NCBI GenBank assembly: GCA_028554755.1
Contig: JAPTOF010000005.1
Coordinates: 21,426,001 to 21,490,000 of the forward strand
Source of the DNA: Cordia subcordata
Lineage: Eukaryota > Streptophyta > Magnoliopsida > Boraginales > Cordiaceae
DNA length: 64,000 nt
Direction of reading: 5' to 3'
This document shows positions 1-12,105 of the stretch, in pieces (the first letter of the stretch is position 1; every line of letters starts with the position of its first letter). The notes below the pieces were generated by a model. The model searched no databases. It saw nothing but the letters and a program-made list of their open reading frames with translations, and was not told the origin of the DNA. The position numbers and the translations under genes are program-made.

Positions 1-254
1 ATTTCACATTGTAACCAGAAAGCTACTTGAAAAGGGGTTTTTTACATGTTTCACCCCACTTCCTCTGCACCTGGCTTTTGGTGGTCAATTGTTTGATGCT
101 CCCGGTGTCAAATCCTAGTAAGGACATGCTAGCTTACATTGCTTGAGCTCAAATGTACCAAAAGGGTGCCCCTCAAACATATCAATATTAGGTAAGGTAA
201 TAATTTCTTAAAAGGAATGCTGATTTTTAGTTGAGATGCAATTTTGATTGGGAA
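1..254. other. Downstream flank of the CAMTA gene
   Basis: No gene is recognised here. On the minus strand this stretch would be the 3' UTR of the CAMTA gene, or an intron if the true last exon lies off the left edge. It has no long open frame and no repeat that I can name. Confidence 0.4.
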
Positions 255-3200
255 TTAAGATGGAACCCAACATTTTCTCAAGTTCGACGACTCACTGCCT
301 CGACAGTCCGTGCACAATTTCTAGAAAAATTGGACAAGCACTGTGCTAGGTACCAGACGATACAGCAAGAAGGAAGTAACCTTCTGATGAGAAGTTACAT
401 AAAGTTGATATATGTGAACCTACCTTAGCTTGACGGTATATCTCAAGAATACGGCGGTATTGTTCCCGTGCCTCTGGATTTTCAACCATCAACAGTACCC
501 TGGAGACAGCCTCATTAAGAGCTGCATCTACTTTCTTCTTCCGGAACAACCTAAGAATGTGTTCATCCTCACTTTCATCAATGGTCTCTGTTTCATATCG
601 GTAGCCCCGCAAACCAGCTCCTCGTCGGAGCCACCTTAGCACTATCTTCTCCAAGACACTGACAGCCCAAGAAACGTGATATTGCTTCCTAACCTGGTAG
701 CCTCTTATGTGAGCCTGCCCAAAAATTTCAAAAAAAAAAAAAAAAGATACATTATATGAGCAGTAAATTTCTCTCGCCAGCAATTCTTATTTCTTTTCTG
801 ACAAATGAAAGGTGAAGCTATTTGCAATAGTAACTTCAAATTGGAAAAAGTGATGCACCTGTATTTTCACTACTTTCTGCCGGAAAGCAAGGAAGTCTTT
901 TCGACCTTTCCAACCTCGATATTTCTTCTGAATTGATACAGCAGCTGAATTATAATCACGTGGACTGTGGAATGCTAACTTTGATGCAGCTGAAAGCCCC
1001 TGCACGTCATCTAAAATGTTATACTCATTTATGCTCACACTGGCAATGGTCTCGGCGGCTTCTCTTTGTAGTCTTTTCCTAAAAGAATGTGCACGGAAAG
1101 CAGATTGAATACATGCAGCAGCCTGAGTTGCATTCCGGACAGCAGCTAAGCTCTCCTTGAGAGAAAGTTGGTCAGCATTCGTAGAAGGACTTGTCTGAGG
1201 TATACTACTTATGGTTCTTTCTGCTTCCACATCAGCAGATCCTTTAGACAGCTCACTTTCTTCGAAAGTCAGAGATGATAGATGACTGGTTAGAGCCATC
1301 TCTGAAAGATATCCAGCAAGTCCTGTGTGTCCATAAGTAGCAGCAACGGATGCTGGCGTTTTCCCTACAAGATCCTCTGGATTGGGATCTGTAACTGCTC
1401 CAGCTGATGCACCCAATGCAATTAGTGCTGCAACTATTTTTTCCCTGCAGAACATTTGAAGTTAAATAAGCCTCCAATTACTGATATCAAAGGATATCAT
1501 TTGAAACTGTTACTGGTTGCTAGCGCCTAGTAGTGTACATCAGAGCAAAGATTCAACAGTATTAGAAAATACTTATCCAGTAATATCACTGGTCAAAACA
1601 ATAAATAATACTCTTTGAGGTAACTGATATATATAATAGTGATAGCAAAATGACATGAAATAAATTGCTAGGGTATAAAAGGTTTAGTGAAATAGGATTT
1701 CAAGATTCAATTACATTCTGATTTTCAATTCATTAGCCATTATTTCAACTGCACTAGAATCCCCTACTCTCCTCTAATAGGAACAGCCACCTAATAATTA
1801 TAAGAGAAGGTGCATTCCACATATTCTGCTATCAGTTCAACATGATCCTGCATTTAACTTAGATTGGTGGACTGCCTAATAAATGCAGCATAGTTTCATC
1901 TTATGTAAAGTTGAAATAGAAATCTACAAAAGGAAATAACTCTGCTGATAATGATGGAGACTAGACTACCAGGCAACACGATACCTAATATTTCAGCCAT
2001 CTGTATATGGCAAGAAATTACCCGAGAAAAGGAGTCTTGCATCATATACAAGTTGCAGCAGAACTAAGACCATCTCCAGGATAACTAGACTGAATGCTGC
2101 TCATGTTTAGTTATGCGTATGTCAACCAATATAAAGGTGAAAATATGAAGTCTGTCACAAAAGTGACAAATTTAACTTGTCATTTTCACAGCTCCAGCTT
2201 CAACCATGCAGCCTTTATGCCATTATGAAGCATTAGGGGGTCAACGCTTGCCATACCCACCATAACCATCGCAGGTTGTTGTGCATAATGGTCATTAAAG
2301 AAGCTGTTAATGTCACTCACAAGAAGTAATACAAAATGTTCAACCAGCAATCTTTAAGAGAATCTGATACTCCTCCAACAAATTAATAATCCAAAACCAA
2401 AGATTATTTCTAAGGTCAGATGACACCTTGTGTGCTTTTAAGTATATGTATATGCAAACAGAAAGAAAACTATTGAGGCATCAGGATGTAATTTTTAGAT
2501 TTCTAAAGATATCTTTATGGGCAATTCTAGTTTGAAAAAGTGCCAGGACGCCATATATCTTTTATGTCTCAATTAAAATAGCCACCACAGGAAGGAGAAG
2601 ACTCTATAGATAGTAAAGGGACGATATTTAACTACCTCCCAAAACGTGCAGCCCAATGGAGTGGAGCCCAGCCATTTATGTCACGGAAATTGACGCTTAC
2701 TCCAGACTTGAGAATAGGCTGTAAGGCCCACTCATATCCCAATCCAGCAATCATGTGTATAATTCCTTGTTCCTTCTTGGTCAAGGAACAATCCAACTGG
2801 TTAATATCTTCTCGTGACCTAGAATTAAGCCACTGCTGTAACTTGTCTTTTAGAAGTTCCTGCAGAAGCCAGTCTGATGTGATAGATGATGTCCAAGTGC
2901 CAGCTGAGACAGCCTCAAGAACTTGCTCCCATGGGTCTTCACCCCCTCTGGATTTGCTCAGTAAATTAGTCCCTGTCTCAGCGCAATCTCCTTTCTGCAC
3001 CTGTGACTCAGATAGAAGCATGTGTACAAATCTTACAAGTAGCAATAGTTCTTCCGGACTCTGACTAGGATCAGTGTTAGACTGATTAGTACTAGGACAA
3101 ACTGTGGACTTAACACGGTATTCAAATTCCCTGACTTCACTGCAGGACTCCCGATTGCCAGAAGTAACACATAGTGTAACTTTTCCAGGGACAAAGTTAG

Positions 3201-6200
3201 GAGGAGCCAGGCACCTCAGGACACCTTCTTGAATTATCTGTACTGGAACTTCAATATCACCAAACATACAAGTCCACGTGCTATCTGATGGGTCACAAAG
3301 AAATGATCCAATAATAATGACCTGCATTATATAGTTTGACAGTTGAGACTTTCTAGTTGTCAATACTAACTACAGACTGAAGACGAACTTAAGAAAAAAT
3401 AATACCCAACACTTTTTACATCACTGGACATATCATGTATATCTGTGCACTGAGTATAATATTTCTAGTCCAAGCAGATTATAAGATGAAATAACAAAAA
3501 TCACATACCAATATTATTTTTACATCAAGAACAGACTAAAGTCCCTCGTTAATACATAATAATGAAGTAATTTTTCTTCAAAAAGATGTCTGTGGGAAAA
3601 GGAAGATATGTTAATTAAGGGAAAAGACAGATTTCCTTAGACTGGATATTGACTATTTATCCAGTAATCAGAGTCGCCTCCATCAGTACACTAAGTAGAA
3701 TTCTTGAAAAGCCATCAAATATGACCAATATCTATCTGCCAGTTGAAGCATCAATTGAATGCTTGATAAGAAATTCCACAGACGTTATTGTGGTTCACTT
3801 TTTCCCACTATCACGTCCTTCCCCTTTCAGATCTTTCCCCATTTCTATATATTTATATTTATGTAGTTAGGTTCACAAGATGTCAGTGGTGTGACAGAGA
3901 TGGAAGTGTGGCAACACTAGGATGGACAAGATTAGGATAACATGAGGGACAAACTGTTTGAGATGGTACAGATGTGTTAAAAGATGACTCATGGAGCACC
4001 CGTTAAAAGGTCTAAGAGAAGCAAAGGTAGACCTAAGATGAGTCCAATGGAGACACTTAAAACGAGTCTCTGGTGCATGGAGTTAGTACAGAAGACGGTT
4101 TGGCATGGGAATGACTGGTGTTATCAAACCCAACTAGTCAACCCCGCAGAGTGGGATAAGGTTCCCTTTTTTTTGTGTGTTTTCATTTGGATCAACTTTT
4201 CCATTTTGGTCATTTTTGCGTGTATCTGGAAAAGGAGGGAGGAAGAGAAGTGAAGTCTTACACCTTCCAAAGGTAAGGGCACTCAGTCACTCCACATTGA
4301 GTACAATCATATGTTTGTAGAAGTATGCATGCAAACATGTAGAGATCCTACTAGTAGAATGAAGTAGCCATTTTTCACTTCCACGAAAGTACCTTTGTGG
4401 CATCAGAGGCATATCCCCATTCTGGAGATATTTCCTGAATTCTGAACTTCTGCTTTGGGGAAAGTGTTAATGGCAAGAGATCTTCAAGAGAATCCCCAGT
4501 TTGACCTTGGTCAAATATTTTTGTAAAGTCATCAGGATTTGTGCCCTTGGTACTTACTGCAGAAGGATATGCACATTGGTTGAAGTCTATCACTTCTCGA
4601 GGAATTGAAGAAGCTGGCAAAGCAAAAGAATTATTGGATTACAAAGCCATGAAATTGTGAAACTTGCAGTATGAATTACCAGCAGCAGTTGAGAAGATCT
4701 TACACTGTCGAGCATTGTCTCCACCAAAATCAAGCAAATTATAGCATCCATACTCTTCCACACTCTCTTTTCCTGATGCAGCAAGTAGTAAACCCTATTG
4801 GAGTAAACAGAGAGTATTTAAGATGTGTTTCAAAAATTTTCATCTAAGCATTTACACCTTGAAGTTAAAGGTGTGGTCAGGTTTGAGTATTTAACCATGT
4901 CGAGGTTAGCATGAAACAGAAATCATAATATCGAGTCAAAACAAATACAGGTATAAGCACACTAAAGCAGGTGATGATGAACTTTAAGACACATGGGTAT
5001 AAGCTTTTATAGCAAGTCACAAGCAAATGTACCAACAGATAACCAAGTGAGTATAATTTAATCTCACAGAATACTTCCCAAATTTTTTGATCCAAAAACT
5101 AAGAAAAATGAAATGCTCCTCACATTTTCATCCAATTTGTGCACATGCTTCGCTTGTAAGTCAATGTTTTGAGAACTTTCAAACCGGCTTAGAACCTCTT
5201 TCCAGACACTAGCTTCCTGCCCTGGCGATTGTAGATTATCAGTGCTGCCACCTACAAAAAACAGCCCCTTAGCATCTGTTTTTGGCATCATATCCTAAAT
5301 CTCTTGTGCAACGATTGATTGCTAAACAATTACTTGATAGTTATTTCTAAGAAGTAAAACTGAAGGCTATAAGCTTCAAGTGCTTCTGTAAGGAAAAAAT
5401 GATATCATGGTAAGAATTTATTCCAACAGACATGAAACAGATTCTCTTGTTGAAAGCTTTGACTTGTGTGCTCAAGATTTTATTAAATATAAGAGAAAGC
5501 ATGCAGCAGACATGATGAAATCATAACAGAGACGATGTCAGCTATTATGACAGAGACATGATGAAATCATAACAGAGATGATGTCAGCTGGTATGACACA
5601 GACACGTTGAAACTTTCAATACTGTAGAATCTCAAGTTATTTCTCAACCCAACAAAGCATTTTGTTGCTTCACATCAGGAACCACATCTTACAATAGACT
5701 ATGATAACTGAGCAACAATAAAGGGAAATCTTAACTTTTCACCCCTCCGAGGGCAGAATAAGTGAATTAACTGAGAACCATTAATTGTTTAAACTCAAAC
5801 ATACATTGCTTCTTGAAGTCATAGATCTAAATGAGGGAAAACTTTACTGTTAGATTAACATCAAAGAATCCCTGATTGTATAAGGTTGTCTCTTTATCTC
5901 TCCATATTGAATCCTGTTGAAGTATCATCCGAAAAAAATGATGGTGCCCACGCCAAGTTACATTTCTGTTTAAGAAGCTTTTTGTAACATTCTGCATCAC
6001 TAGCCTAGCGAACTTAGCAAACTGAAGTAAGAATAAACATCATCAAGCAATAAGATATAGAGATACAAATAACAAGCTAAACAAGACAGGAAGTAATATA
6101 AGCACAATTGCCAAGAACATTACAAAAAGCCAGAAATACGAGCATGAACATTCATCTCGAAATTAGTAAAAATAAACCCAACTTCCAAAGCACCAATTCC

Positions 6201-9200
6201 CTCGCATACAATGTTAGATGCATACAACTTGAGAGATACTTAATGCTAGGAGAAAACCTGGATGATGGAGGAAAGGAAGAACATTTGGATTCAGATGCAT
6301 CCCACTACAAGGACTCCGATTGCATACAGCATTATCGAAATAAACTGAGTTCTCATTCTCACTGGAGAATGTGCCGAAATCTGGTAAGCTGTCCTCATCT
6401 AAACTTAGTTGCTCCTCAATCAGTTTTAATGCTTGACTAATTTCAAGGCTTGGAGAGCTATCGGCATCTTCTGCTTTTTCTATAGCGTCCGAGTGATCTA
6501 CTCCACTACTCCTGATGAATGGATCAGAATTAATTTCCACAGATCCAGGACTGGACATATTCCGATATCGTTCATAAGCTCCACTGAAAACCACAGAAGA
6601 ACCAAGCCGTGCGGTAGAATTAGAGTCGGGGTTTTGACTGTGAATTGCAGACGCTGATGATAACTGCAATATGTTTGGTATGGAATTTTGCCTACCCTGT
6701 CAAACAACAAAAGAAAAGGAAAGCAATGTTATCAGACTGCATCAGTCATGCTTGCTTGATATAATTTGTGAAGATCGATTCTGATCACTGAGAACAGTGT
6801 GTATAGCTCCATAAAAATAAATGTCTGTGCATTTGTGTGATACAAATAACTGAAAAAGCCAAAAGTGATGTATTTTGCAATCAAATATGTTTATCTCTCC
6901 AACTTGGCTGCCAACAAAATAATCAAGCATATTAGAACAATATATGATGTTCAAAGCACAAACATATTCCATTAATTTCAAGTAGTCAGAAGACCATTTA
7001 TTAAACCAAAAAGAAGTATAGGATTGGTCAAAAAATGTTTACGCCAAAAAGAAGAAGAAGCATATTTTCATGGGATTGTATAGATGTCACTGATGGAAGA
7101 AATCACCTCGTTTATATCTCTGTAGTGAACCAGAACAATGTGGTCATGTGCCCTGAAGAAACATGGCAAAGATAATGATATCAAGGAAAGAATGAATAAA
7201 GAACCTAAATTTTTCCTTCACTTCCCCCTTCTTCTGGGTAAAACTAAAAAGCTATAATTTAGTCCAGCAAACTTCATACTTCTGTTCTATCATCATGTCC
7301 AAAAAATTTTGTTACTCTGAGCTGGTCATATATAGCAACTTTTTGTAACTTAAAGCATCCTTCTCTTTTCTCCAAACTGCTAACAACAAACCACAGTTAC
7401 ATAAATGAGACATCTATAAGTGCAAGTGAACTCACGGATCCAGCATCCAGTAGCTGCGCCTCTGAAAGTAGGGATTTTGCTCGCCATGTGCATAGTAACA
7501 ATTTAGAGTTTCAACATTTCCAACCTACCCATATTGAAGGAAACATATTAAAACTTGTATTCAGTAGTACCATATGGAAAAAACTCCCACAATGCTCGAA
7601 AGATTTTGGATTGCAAGATGTGGAAAGAACCAGAGAAAAAATTTTAAACTTAGATTGGCAATGCATAATGTGACAACTATTCCATATTATTACTTTGCTA
7701 GAATGCCCAAGATGATTAAGTAATACAGCTTATGGGTATTTTGTAGAACACTTTCAATTGTGTATGCATAATGCAATCTGAAGATGGAGGTCAATGGTAA
7801 TGCAAGACAAAAGTCCATTTCCCATATAGCTTGCAAACAAAACTATGCTAATATGATATCAAAACCTTCAGCCGTTCGTGTCCTTCCCCAACTGTTCTCC
7901 CATTTTTCTTTTTACGCCAAATATGACCATCCTGCCGGAAAAATCGAAGGACCCTTTTATTGAATAGAAACAAAGATCCACCTGTTCAAGTAATACCTTA
8001 GTAAGATACAAAAGCAACTGGGTCCAAGTAATCAAATCTGCATAAAATTGACCAGAAGAAGACAAGAATACAGAATAGAGAAATACTAGGAGGCTTCTGA
8101 ACATGCTCATCCGTGATATGGTCACTCTCATGATTCTGAAGTATGAAGAGGACTTCAGCAGGCTTTAACCACCGAGTTTGAGCTTCTTGAACCAAATCAT
8201 TGATGTTATATCCTGTAAGTAAGCATCGTGGTTGTGTAAGGTTGCTGCTATTCTAGAAAAAGCTACAAGTCATGTTCTTGAACTTTATGCCATAAGAGGA
8301 CCGCCATACCAGGCATAAGTGTGTACTCTAGAAGCCAAACACTAAAAAATAGTACTATTAAAATAAAAAGAAACTAGAAGAGCCTAAGAAATACTAATTA
8401 CATGTTGAAATCTTGGGAAAGTGAAATACAATGGGTGAGCCCACTCACTTGGTGACCAAGAAAAAAATATTCCAATAACAAGAACCTAGTCTAGTAAGGA
8501 AACCTCAAAGCTAGTGTAACAAGGAAACTTAGGAACCCTTCAAGTGTAGCCACAAAAGTATCCATTAAACAAGCGAGATGTTAAAGGAACACAATATGGA
8601 CACAAGGTCAAGCTTCCTTATTGTTCAAGACAATAGGTAAACAAAGAGGGTGTTTGGCTTTGCTTATTTTGGATGCTTATAAGCACCTAAAAAAGGCACC
8701 CTCTCACACGCTTTTTACTATTTAGGCGCTTATAAGCACCAAATAAGCAAAGCCAAACACCCTCAAAATAATCTTCTCTCTGCTTTTAAGAAAGTTTCTG
8801 GATTCAAGTCATCATGCATTTAAAAAGACCACTTATACACGCGATGCTCATTTAAGAAAATGGAAAGAAGAACTCATCTGCACATAAAAAACTCGTAAAA
8901 AGTCAAAAGTTTGTAGTTTCAATCTTATCCCCCCTAGTGTTACAAAAGTTTCTAATTTCGAGTCTCACACCCCTCGCTTAAAAATCGAATTCAAAATTTT
9001 GAATATGTACCAATGCAATGCTAAACACGGAAGACTACCAAAGATCTTGCAGTGGCCGTGACGTAAACAATAAATAGACAAACTAAACTTCTCTAACAGT
9101 TTAAGCTTACAGTATCTAACAATTCAATAAATAAATTAAATATTCTCTAATAATTAAGCTTCTTTTTTTTTTTAATTCCAATTGATAAACTATGCGGGAA

Positions 9201-9460
9201 TTGTATGGCATTATAAGCAATTTAACTCATAGCAGCATTGTGAAAGAGAGAATCTTTATTCAGCAATTTGTATGTATGCATTTCTTCTCTTCTAATTTCA
9301 GGAAAACACTCCAAAAAGCTAACCAATCTTCAAAAACAGAAAATTAAACGAAAGATACATTTTTTTCTGCAAAAATAAATAAAAATACTCAAAAATCAAA
9401 CATATAAAACACAATATAAATATGTATGTGTGTGTTTATATATGTATATATGTATATATG

Positions 9461-9505
<45 letters not shown>

Positions 9506-9523
9506 CTAACCTGATTGATTCAT
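255..9523 (-). CDS. CAMTA4-like: CAMTA4-type calmodulin-binding transcription activator
   Basis: Nuclear transcription activator that binds CGCG-type DNA and couples calcium/calmodulin to gene expression. Exons in coding order: 9523-9511, 8212-8087, 7981-7866, 7524-7436, 7152-7107, 6696-6258, 5251-5124, 4794-4704, 4613-4393, 3321-2636, 1444-859, 714-424 and tentatively 320-255. All joins from the ATG to 424 are in phase and give 944 residues. Domains: CG-1 at about residues 5-130 (RWLKPAEVLFIL, then HIVLVHYRDI); TIG at about 410-495 (SPEWGYASDATK, WTCMFGDIEVPV); ankyrin repeats at about 609-715 (GWAPLHWAARFGR); IQ motifs and the CaM-binding region in the last two large exons (IQSAFRAHSFRKR, IQKKYRGWKGRK, RGYQVRKQY). 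The start MNQSGYNINDL matches the CAMTA4 type and needs the 13-nt first coding exon. The last exon (21 residues, ending WVPS) is in phase after a TAG acceptor, but it does not resemble the acidic tail I expect, so the C-terminus is uncertain. Length fits plant CAMTA4 proteins (about 1000 residues). Confidence 0.93.
3880..4235 (+). mobile_element. Decayed LINE-type reverse-transcriptase C-terminus
   Basis: Inside the CAMTA intron between the exons at 4613-4393 and 3321-2636, antisense to the host gene. The DNA around 3911-3960 (ggatggacaagattagg, then an interrupted arginine/tryptophan stretch) and the translation from 3984 (GAPVKRSKRS, KGRPKMSPMETLK, and further on DWCYQTQLVNPAEWDKVPF) read like the end of a plant LINE polyprotein. 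There the sequence is normally RWFGHV, APVRR, GRGRPK, then a conserved Trp and a short tail. Several frame breaks are needed to read it through, so it is a fossil, not a gene. The family match is from memory of the motif order; no search was run. Confidence 0.7.
5509..5600. repeat. 46-bp tandem duplication in a CAMTA intron
   Basis: Two head-to-tail copies, 5509-5554 and 5555-5600, each starting gacatgatgaaatcataaca. They differ at only a few positions (for example gagacgatg against gagatgatg). They lie in the intron between the exons at 6696-6258 and 5251-5124, and no function is apparent. Confidence 0.85.
8646..8764. mobile_element. 119-bp foldback MITE in CAMTA intron 1
   Basis: The left end gagggtgtttggctttgctt is matched by its exact reverse complement at the right end. 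Pairing continues with small differences for about 45 bp per arm, through the shared gcttataagc block, leaving a short A-rich centre. Size, terminal inverted repeats and lack of coding are those of a MITE. Target-site duplication is unclear because the flanks are A-rich. The superfamily cannot be assigned from this alone. Confidence 0.85.
9464..9501. repeat. (TA)n microsatellite beside CAMTA exon 1
   Basis: An uninterrupted TA run that ends 8-9 bases from the splice donor of the first coding exon, on the intron side. More TA/TG runs lie at 9421-9463 and 9669-9740, the latter in the presumed 5' leader. Such runs are length-variable. Confidence 0.9.
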
Positions 9524-10751
9524 GTTTAAGTTCGAAAAGAAGCGAAAATTAACAGAACAACTACAGGCGAAGCAATTGAGTTTCGATCATCTCAATTTTA
9601 TACTGGAGTACGAAACGGCACCGTACAGTAGCTGAGAAAGATTGTGCGCTCCCAGACAGGCAAACATGAATATATATATATATATATGTATGTATGTATG
9701 ATATACAAATATATTATATGTATATGTATATATTTATATACGTGTGTGTTTGAGAGAGAGTGGAAATAGTTTGACGTTAACTTTGACTTTGACTTAGGTG
9801 CGCTGTTGAGCACTCGAGCTGGAAAGGTGTAAGAACAAACAAGCGCGAGAAGACAATGACGACGGCTGTGTGATAGACTTCGACGGGATATTATCTGGTA
9901 ATTTCATGTTGTGAGACGTGCGGTTCAGCTAATGACGTGGCAAGATGTGATTGGATGATCGTTGAAGTTGTAAATTTTTTCTCCCAGATTTTGAATTGGA
10001 TGGTAGAAAATTTAAGCAAAAATACGATAAACGAATATCTTATCCTAATCGGGTGGCGGCTAGAAACGTACGAGAATGCAGTGGTTGTAAATTTTTAATA
10101 AATTACCATAAAATATTTTAATTGATTAGATAATAAATAAACTTTGATTTTAATAAATTTTGATTTTAACGCTGTGATGTTATGTAGAAAACAAGTGTTT
10201 TAAGTAATGCAGCAATCAAAAATTGGCATGGCGTTTCCACTACAGGTTCACGAGTACGAGTCCAAACAGCTGGGTCATTTACCTGAAGGCCCAAAATCAA
10301 TGTCTGGGTTGGTTAGAGTTTAAGGCCCATGATGAGTCCTGGCATGAGTTTCTCTTAATATAAGCGTAAGCGCAAAGTAAATACGTTAGTTTTTGGTACT
10401 CTTAGCAACTAATGTGATTTGAGAATACTAGTCTCCCCTGATGGAAATCAATTTGATTACAAGTTCTCAATATATTAAGGACTCCTTCCCTCCATGAGCT
10501 TATAAAGACATATATCTCAGCGAAGAAAACATCATCTATTATAGACTCAATCAACCGCACAAGAAAAGATTATCCTTTTATTATAAAAATGATGTTATTA
10601 AAAAAAATACTTTTTTTATAAAACAGACCAATCTAAACAAAACACACATCACTCATACACACTAGTAACAATGCCACGAAACATCCACTTTAAATCATGG
10701 TTCAATATTTATATTATTTGGAATATAATATATATATATATATGTATGTAT
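9524..10751. other. Intergenic: CAMTA leader and promoter side
   Basis: Holds the presumed 5' leader and promoter of the CAMTA gene (minus strand), with microsatellites at 9669-9740 and 10728-10760. At about 10590-10650 there is a short AT-rich element end with the motif accaatctaaacaaaacaca, also seen with variations elsewhere in the window. No further gene is seen. Confidence 0.5.
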
Positions 10752-10859
10752 GTATATATAGTAGCCAGATATGCATGCATGGGTAGTGACTAGTGAAAGG
10801 TGCACAAGTGGGGCGGTAGAAGAGTGTCCAAGTAACTTGATACACTCTTCTTACTCCCG

Positions 10860-10890
<31 letters not shown>

Positions 10891-11009
10891 GTGTGTGTGT
10901 GTATATATAGTAGCCAGATATGCATGCATGGGTAGTGACTAGTGAAAGGTGCACAAGTGGGGCGGTAGAAGAGTGTCCAAGTAACTTGATACACTCTTCT
11001 TACTCCCGT
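10752..11009. repeat. Perfect 109-bp direct duplication in the DUF3339 promoter
   Basis: Copies at 10752-10860 and 10901-11009 are identical by eye, from gtatatatagtagccagata to the final ttactcccgt. They are separated by a 40-bp TA/TG microsatellite. Each copy holds a catgcatg block (RY-type, the core of B3-factor sites) and tgactagtga. The second copy ends about 70 bp before the TATA box of the gene at 11208. Perfect identity suggests a recent duplication, or an assembly artefact around the microsatellite. Confidence 0.9.
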
Positions 11010-11077
11010 TCTTTCAGTTTCACTTCGCTTTTCTGCCACCATTTTCTTTTCGCTTCTTTTTTGTCCTCCACACTTCG

Positions 11078-11085
11078 TATATATA
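11078..11085 (+). promoter_or_regulatory. Putative TATA box of DUF3339 copy 1
   Basis: The motif tatatata after cgtcc/cttcg-type sequence lies 122 bp before the ATG at 11208. This leaves room for a leader of about 90-95 nt that contains the AC-rich and A/G-rich tract seen at 11105-11207. Confidence 0.5.
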
Positions 11086-11207
11086 GCACATCAACTTTGC
11101 TCTAAAAACACACACACACACACATATATATACACACACACACAATATCTACACATATTAACCTACACACGCACAAAAAAAAAAAAAAGGAAGAAGAAGA
11201 AAGAAAA

Positions 11208-11417
11208 ATGTCAAACTGGGGTCCAGTTCTTGTGGCAGTGATATTGTTCGTTCTTCTATCACCAGGATTGCTGTTCCAGCTACCAGGGCATCACAGAGTT
11301 GTAGAGTTTGGGAATTTCAGGACAAGTGGGGCAGCCATCATGGTTCATGCTGTGCTCTTTTTCGCTCTCGTTTGTGTCTTCTTCATAGCCATCCATGTTC
11401 ATTTGTACCTTGGTTAA
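11208..11417 (+). CDS. DUF3339 small membrane protein, copy 1
   Basis: 69 residues, single exon, start MSNWGPVLVAV and end HVHLYLG. Two hydrophobic helices (about residues 6-22 and 43-66) flank a conserved polar loop, PGHHRVVEFGN, followed by TSG. This is the signature of the plant DUF3339 family (usually 67-70 residues, MSDWGPV start, HVYLG end), whose members occur in tandem clusters and have no established biochemical role. The start is the only ATG that gives the full WGPV N-terminus. It is the first of three copies in this window. The promoter lies in the duplicated segment just upstream. I infer it is functional, since the frame and all family motifs are intact. Confidence 0.93.
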   Translation: MSNWGPVLVAVILFVLLSPGLLFQLPGHHRVVEFGNFRTSGAAIMVHAVLFFALVCVFFIAIHVHLYLG

Positions 11418-11623
11418 TTTACACACAAATTAATCTTCTCCAGATCATCATATCTATGGTGGTCTATTCTTGATGTTAGATTTTAATTTCAAGAATTTAA
11501 TTTGGTGTCCGTCACTGATCCAAACTGCTAGCTAGCTAGCTAGCTAGTGTCTTAATTTAATCTAACGTCTTTGGTTTGTGTTTTAGGATTGAGCAGTGGC
11601 CTTTTTGTTGTTTGGATGTTTTG

Positions 11624-11664
<41 letters not shown>

Positions 11665-12105
11665 TGCAATTTGCATGTACTTGTGTTATTTTAGTTAATT
11701 ATTTTAGAATAATGTGATCTGATGATGACTTCACACCTTGACAAACTAAATTAAATCAATCAAATTAACCCTTTTCTTTTTGCCACTAATTGAGAACTTC
11801 AAAGTTCATAAGAAGAATCGAACGCTTATATTGATTTAATCCAAGGCAATAAATCAGGGGAATGTGCACTTGGTCTTTCAATTGTTTTGTCCGCGAAACA
11901 TGTTTTAACCTGGATTCTAATGCGTTTAACGTGTTTGGCTTCCATGTGAAATAATTTTCTTAGTTTTGCATCCAGCGGAGTCACTAAAATAATAATTAAT
12001 CCGGATGATGGGAGGGATATATAAAGATCATAGGAGGAGTAATAGGGAGGGATAATTAATAATTAAAAAAAGAAATTGAAGAAAGAAAAGAAAAAAAGAA
12101 GGAAA
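11418..12105. other. 3' flank of copy 1 and promoter of copy 2
   Basis: Contains a gctagctagctagctag stretch at 11528-11548 and a (TA)n run at about 11628-11658. The probable TATA box of copy 2 is tatataaa at 12018-12025, 81 bp before its ATG. Nothing else is recognised. Confidence 0.5.
12018..12025 (+). promoter_or_regulatory. Putative TATA box of DUF3339 copy 2
   Basis: Good-consensus tatataaa lies 81 bp before the ATG at 12106 and is followed by an A/G-rich leader like that of copy 1. Its persistence suggests that the broken copy may still be transcribed. Confidence 0.5.

Noticed and set aside
2678..3064. 128-residue open frame on the plus strand
   Set aside because: Antisense shadow of the large CAMTA TIG/ankyrin exon.
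3984..4253. 89-residue open frame on the plus strand as a host gene
   Set aside because: It lies in a CAMTA intron, antisense, and its motifs are those of a decayed LINE tail.
5840..6020. Open stretch in a CAMTA intron read as a cassette exon
   Set aside because: About 60 codons are open on the minus strand, but every good acceptor gives an immediate stop in the phase required by the exon ending at 6258.
9598..9813. Open frames made of Tyr/Ile/His repeats (also near 10714-11042)
   Set aside because: They are translations of TA/TG microsatellites.
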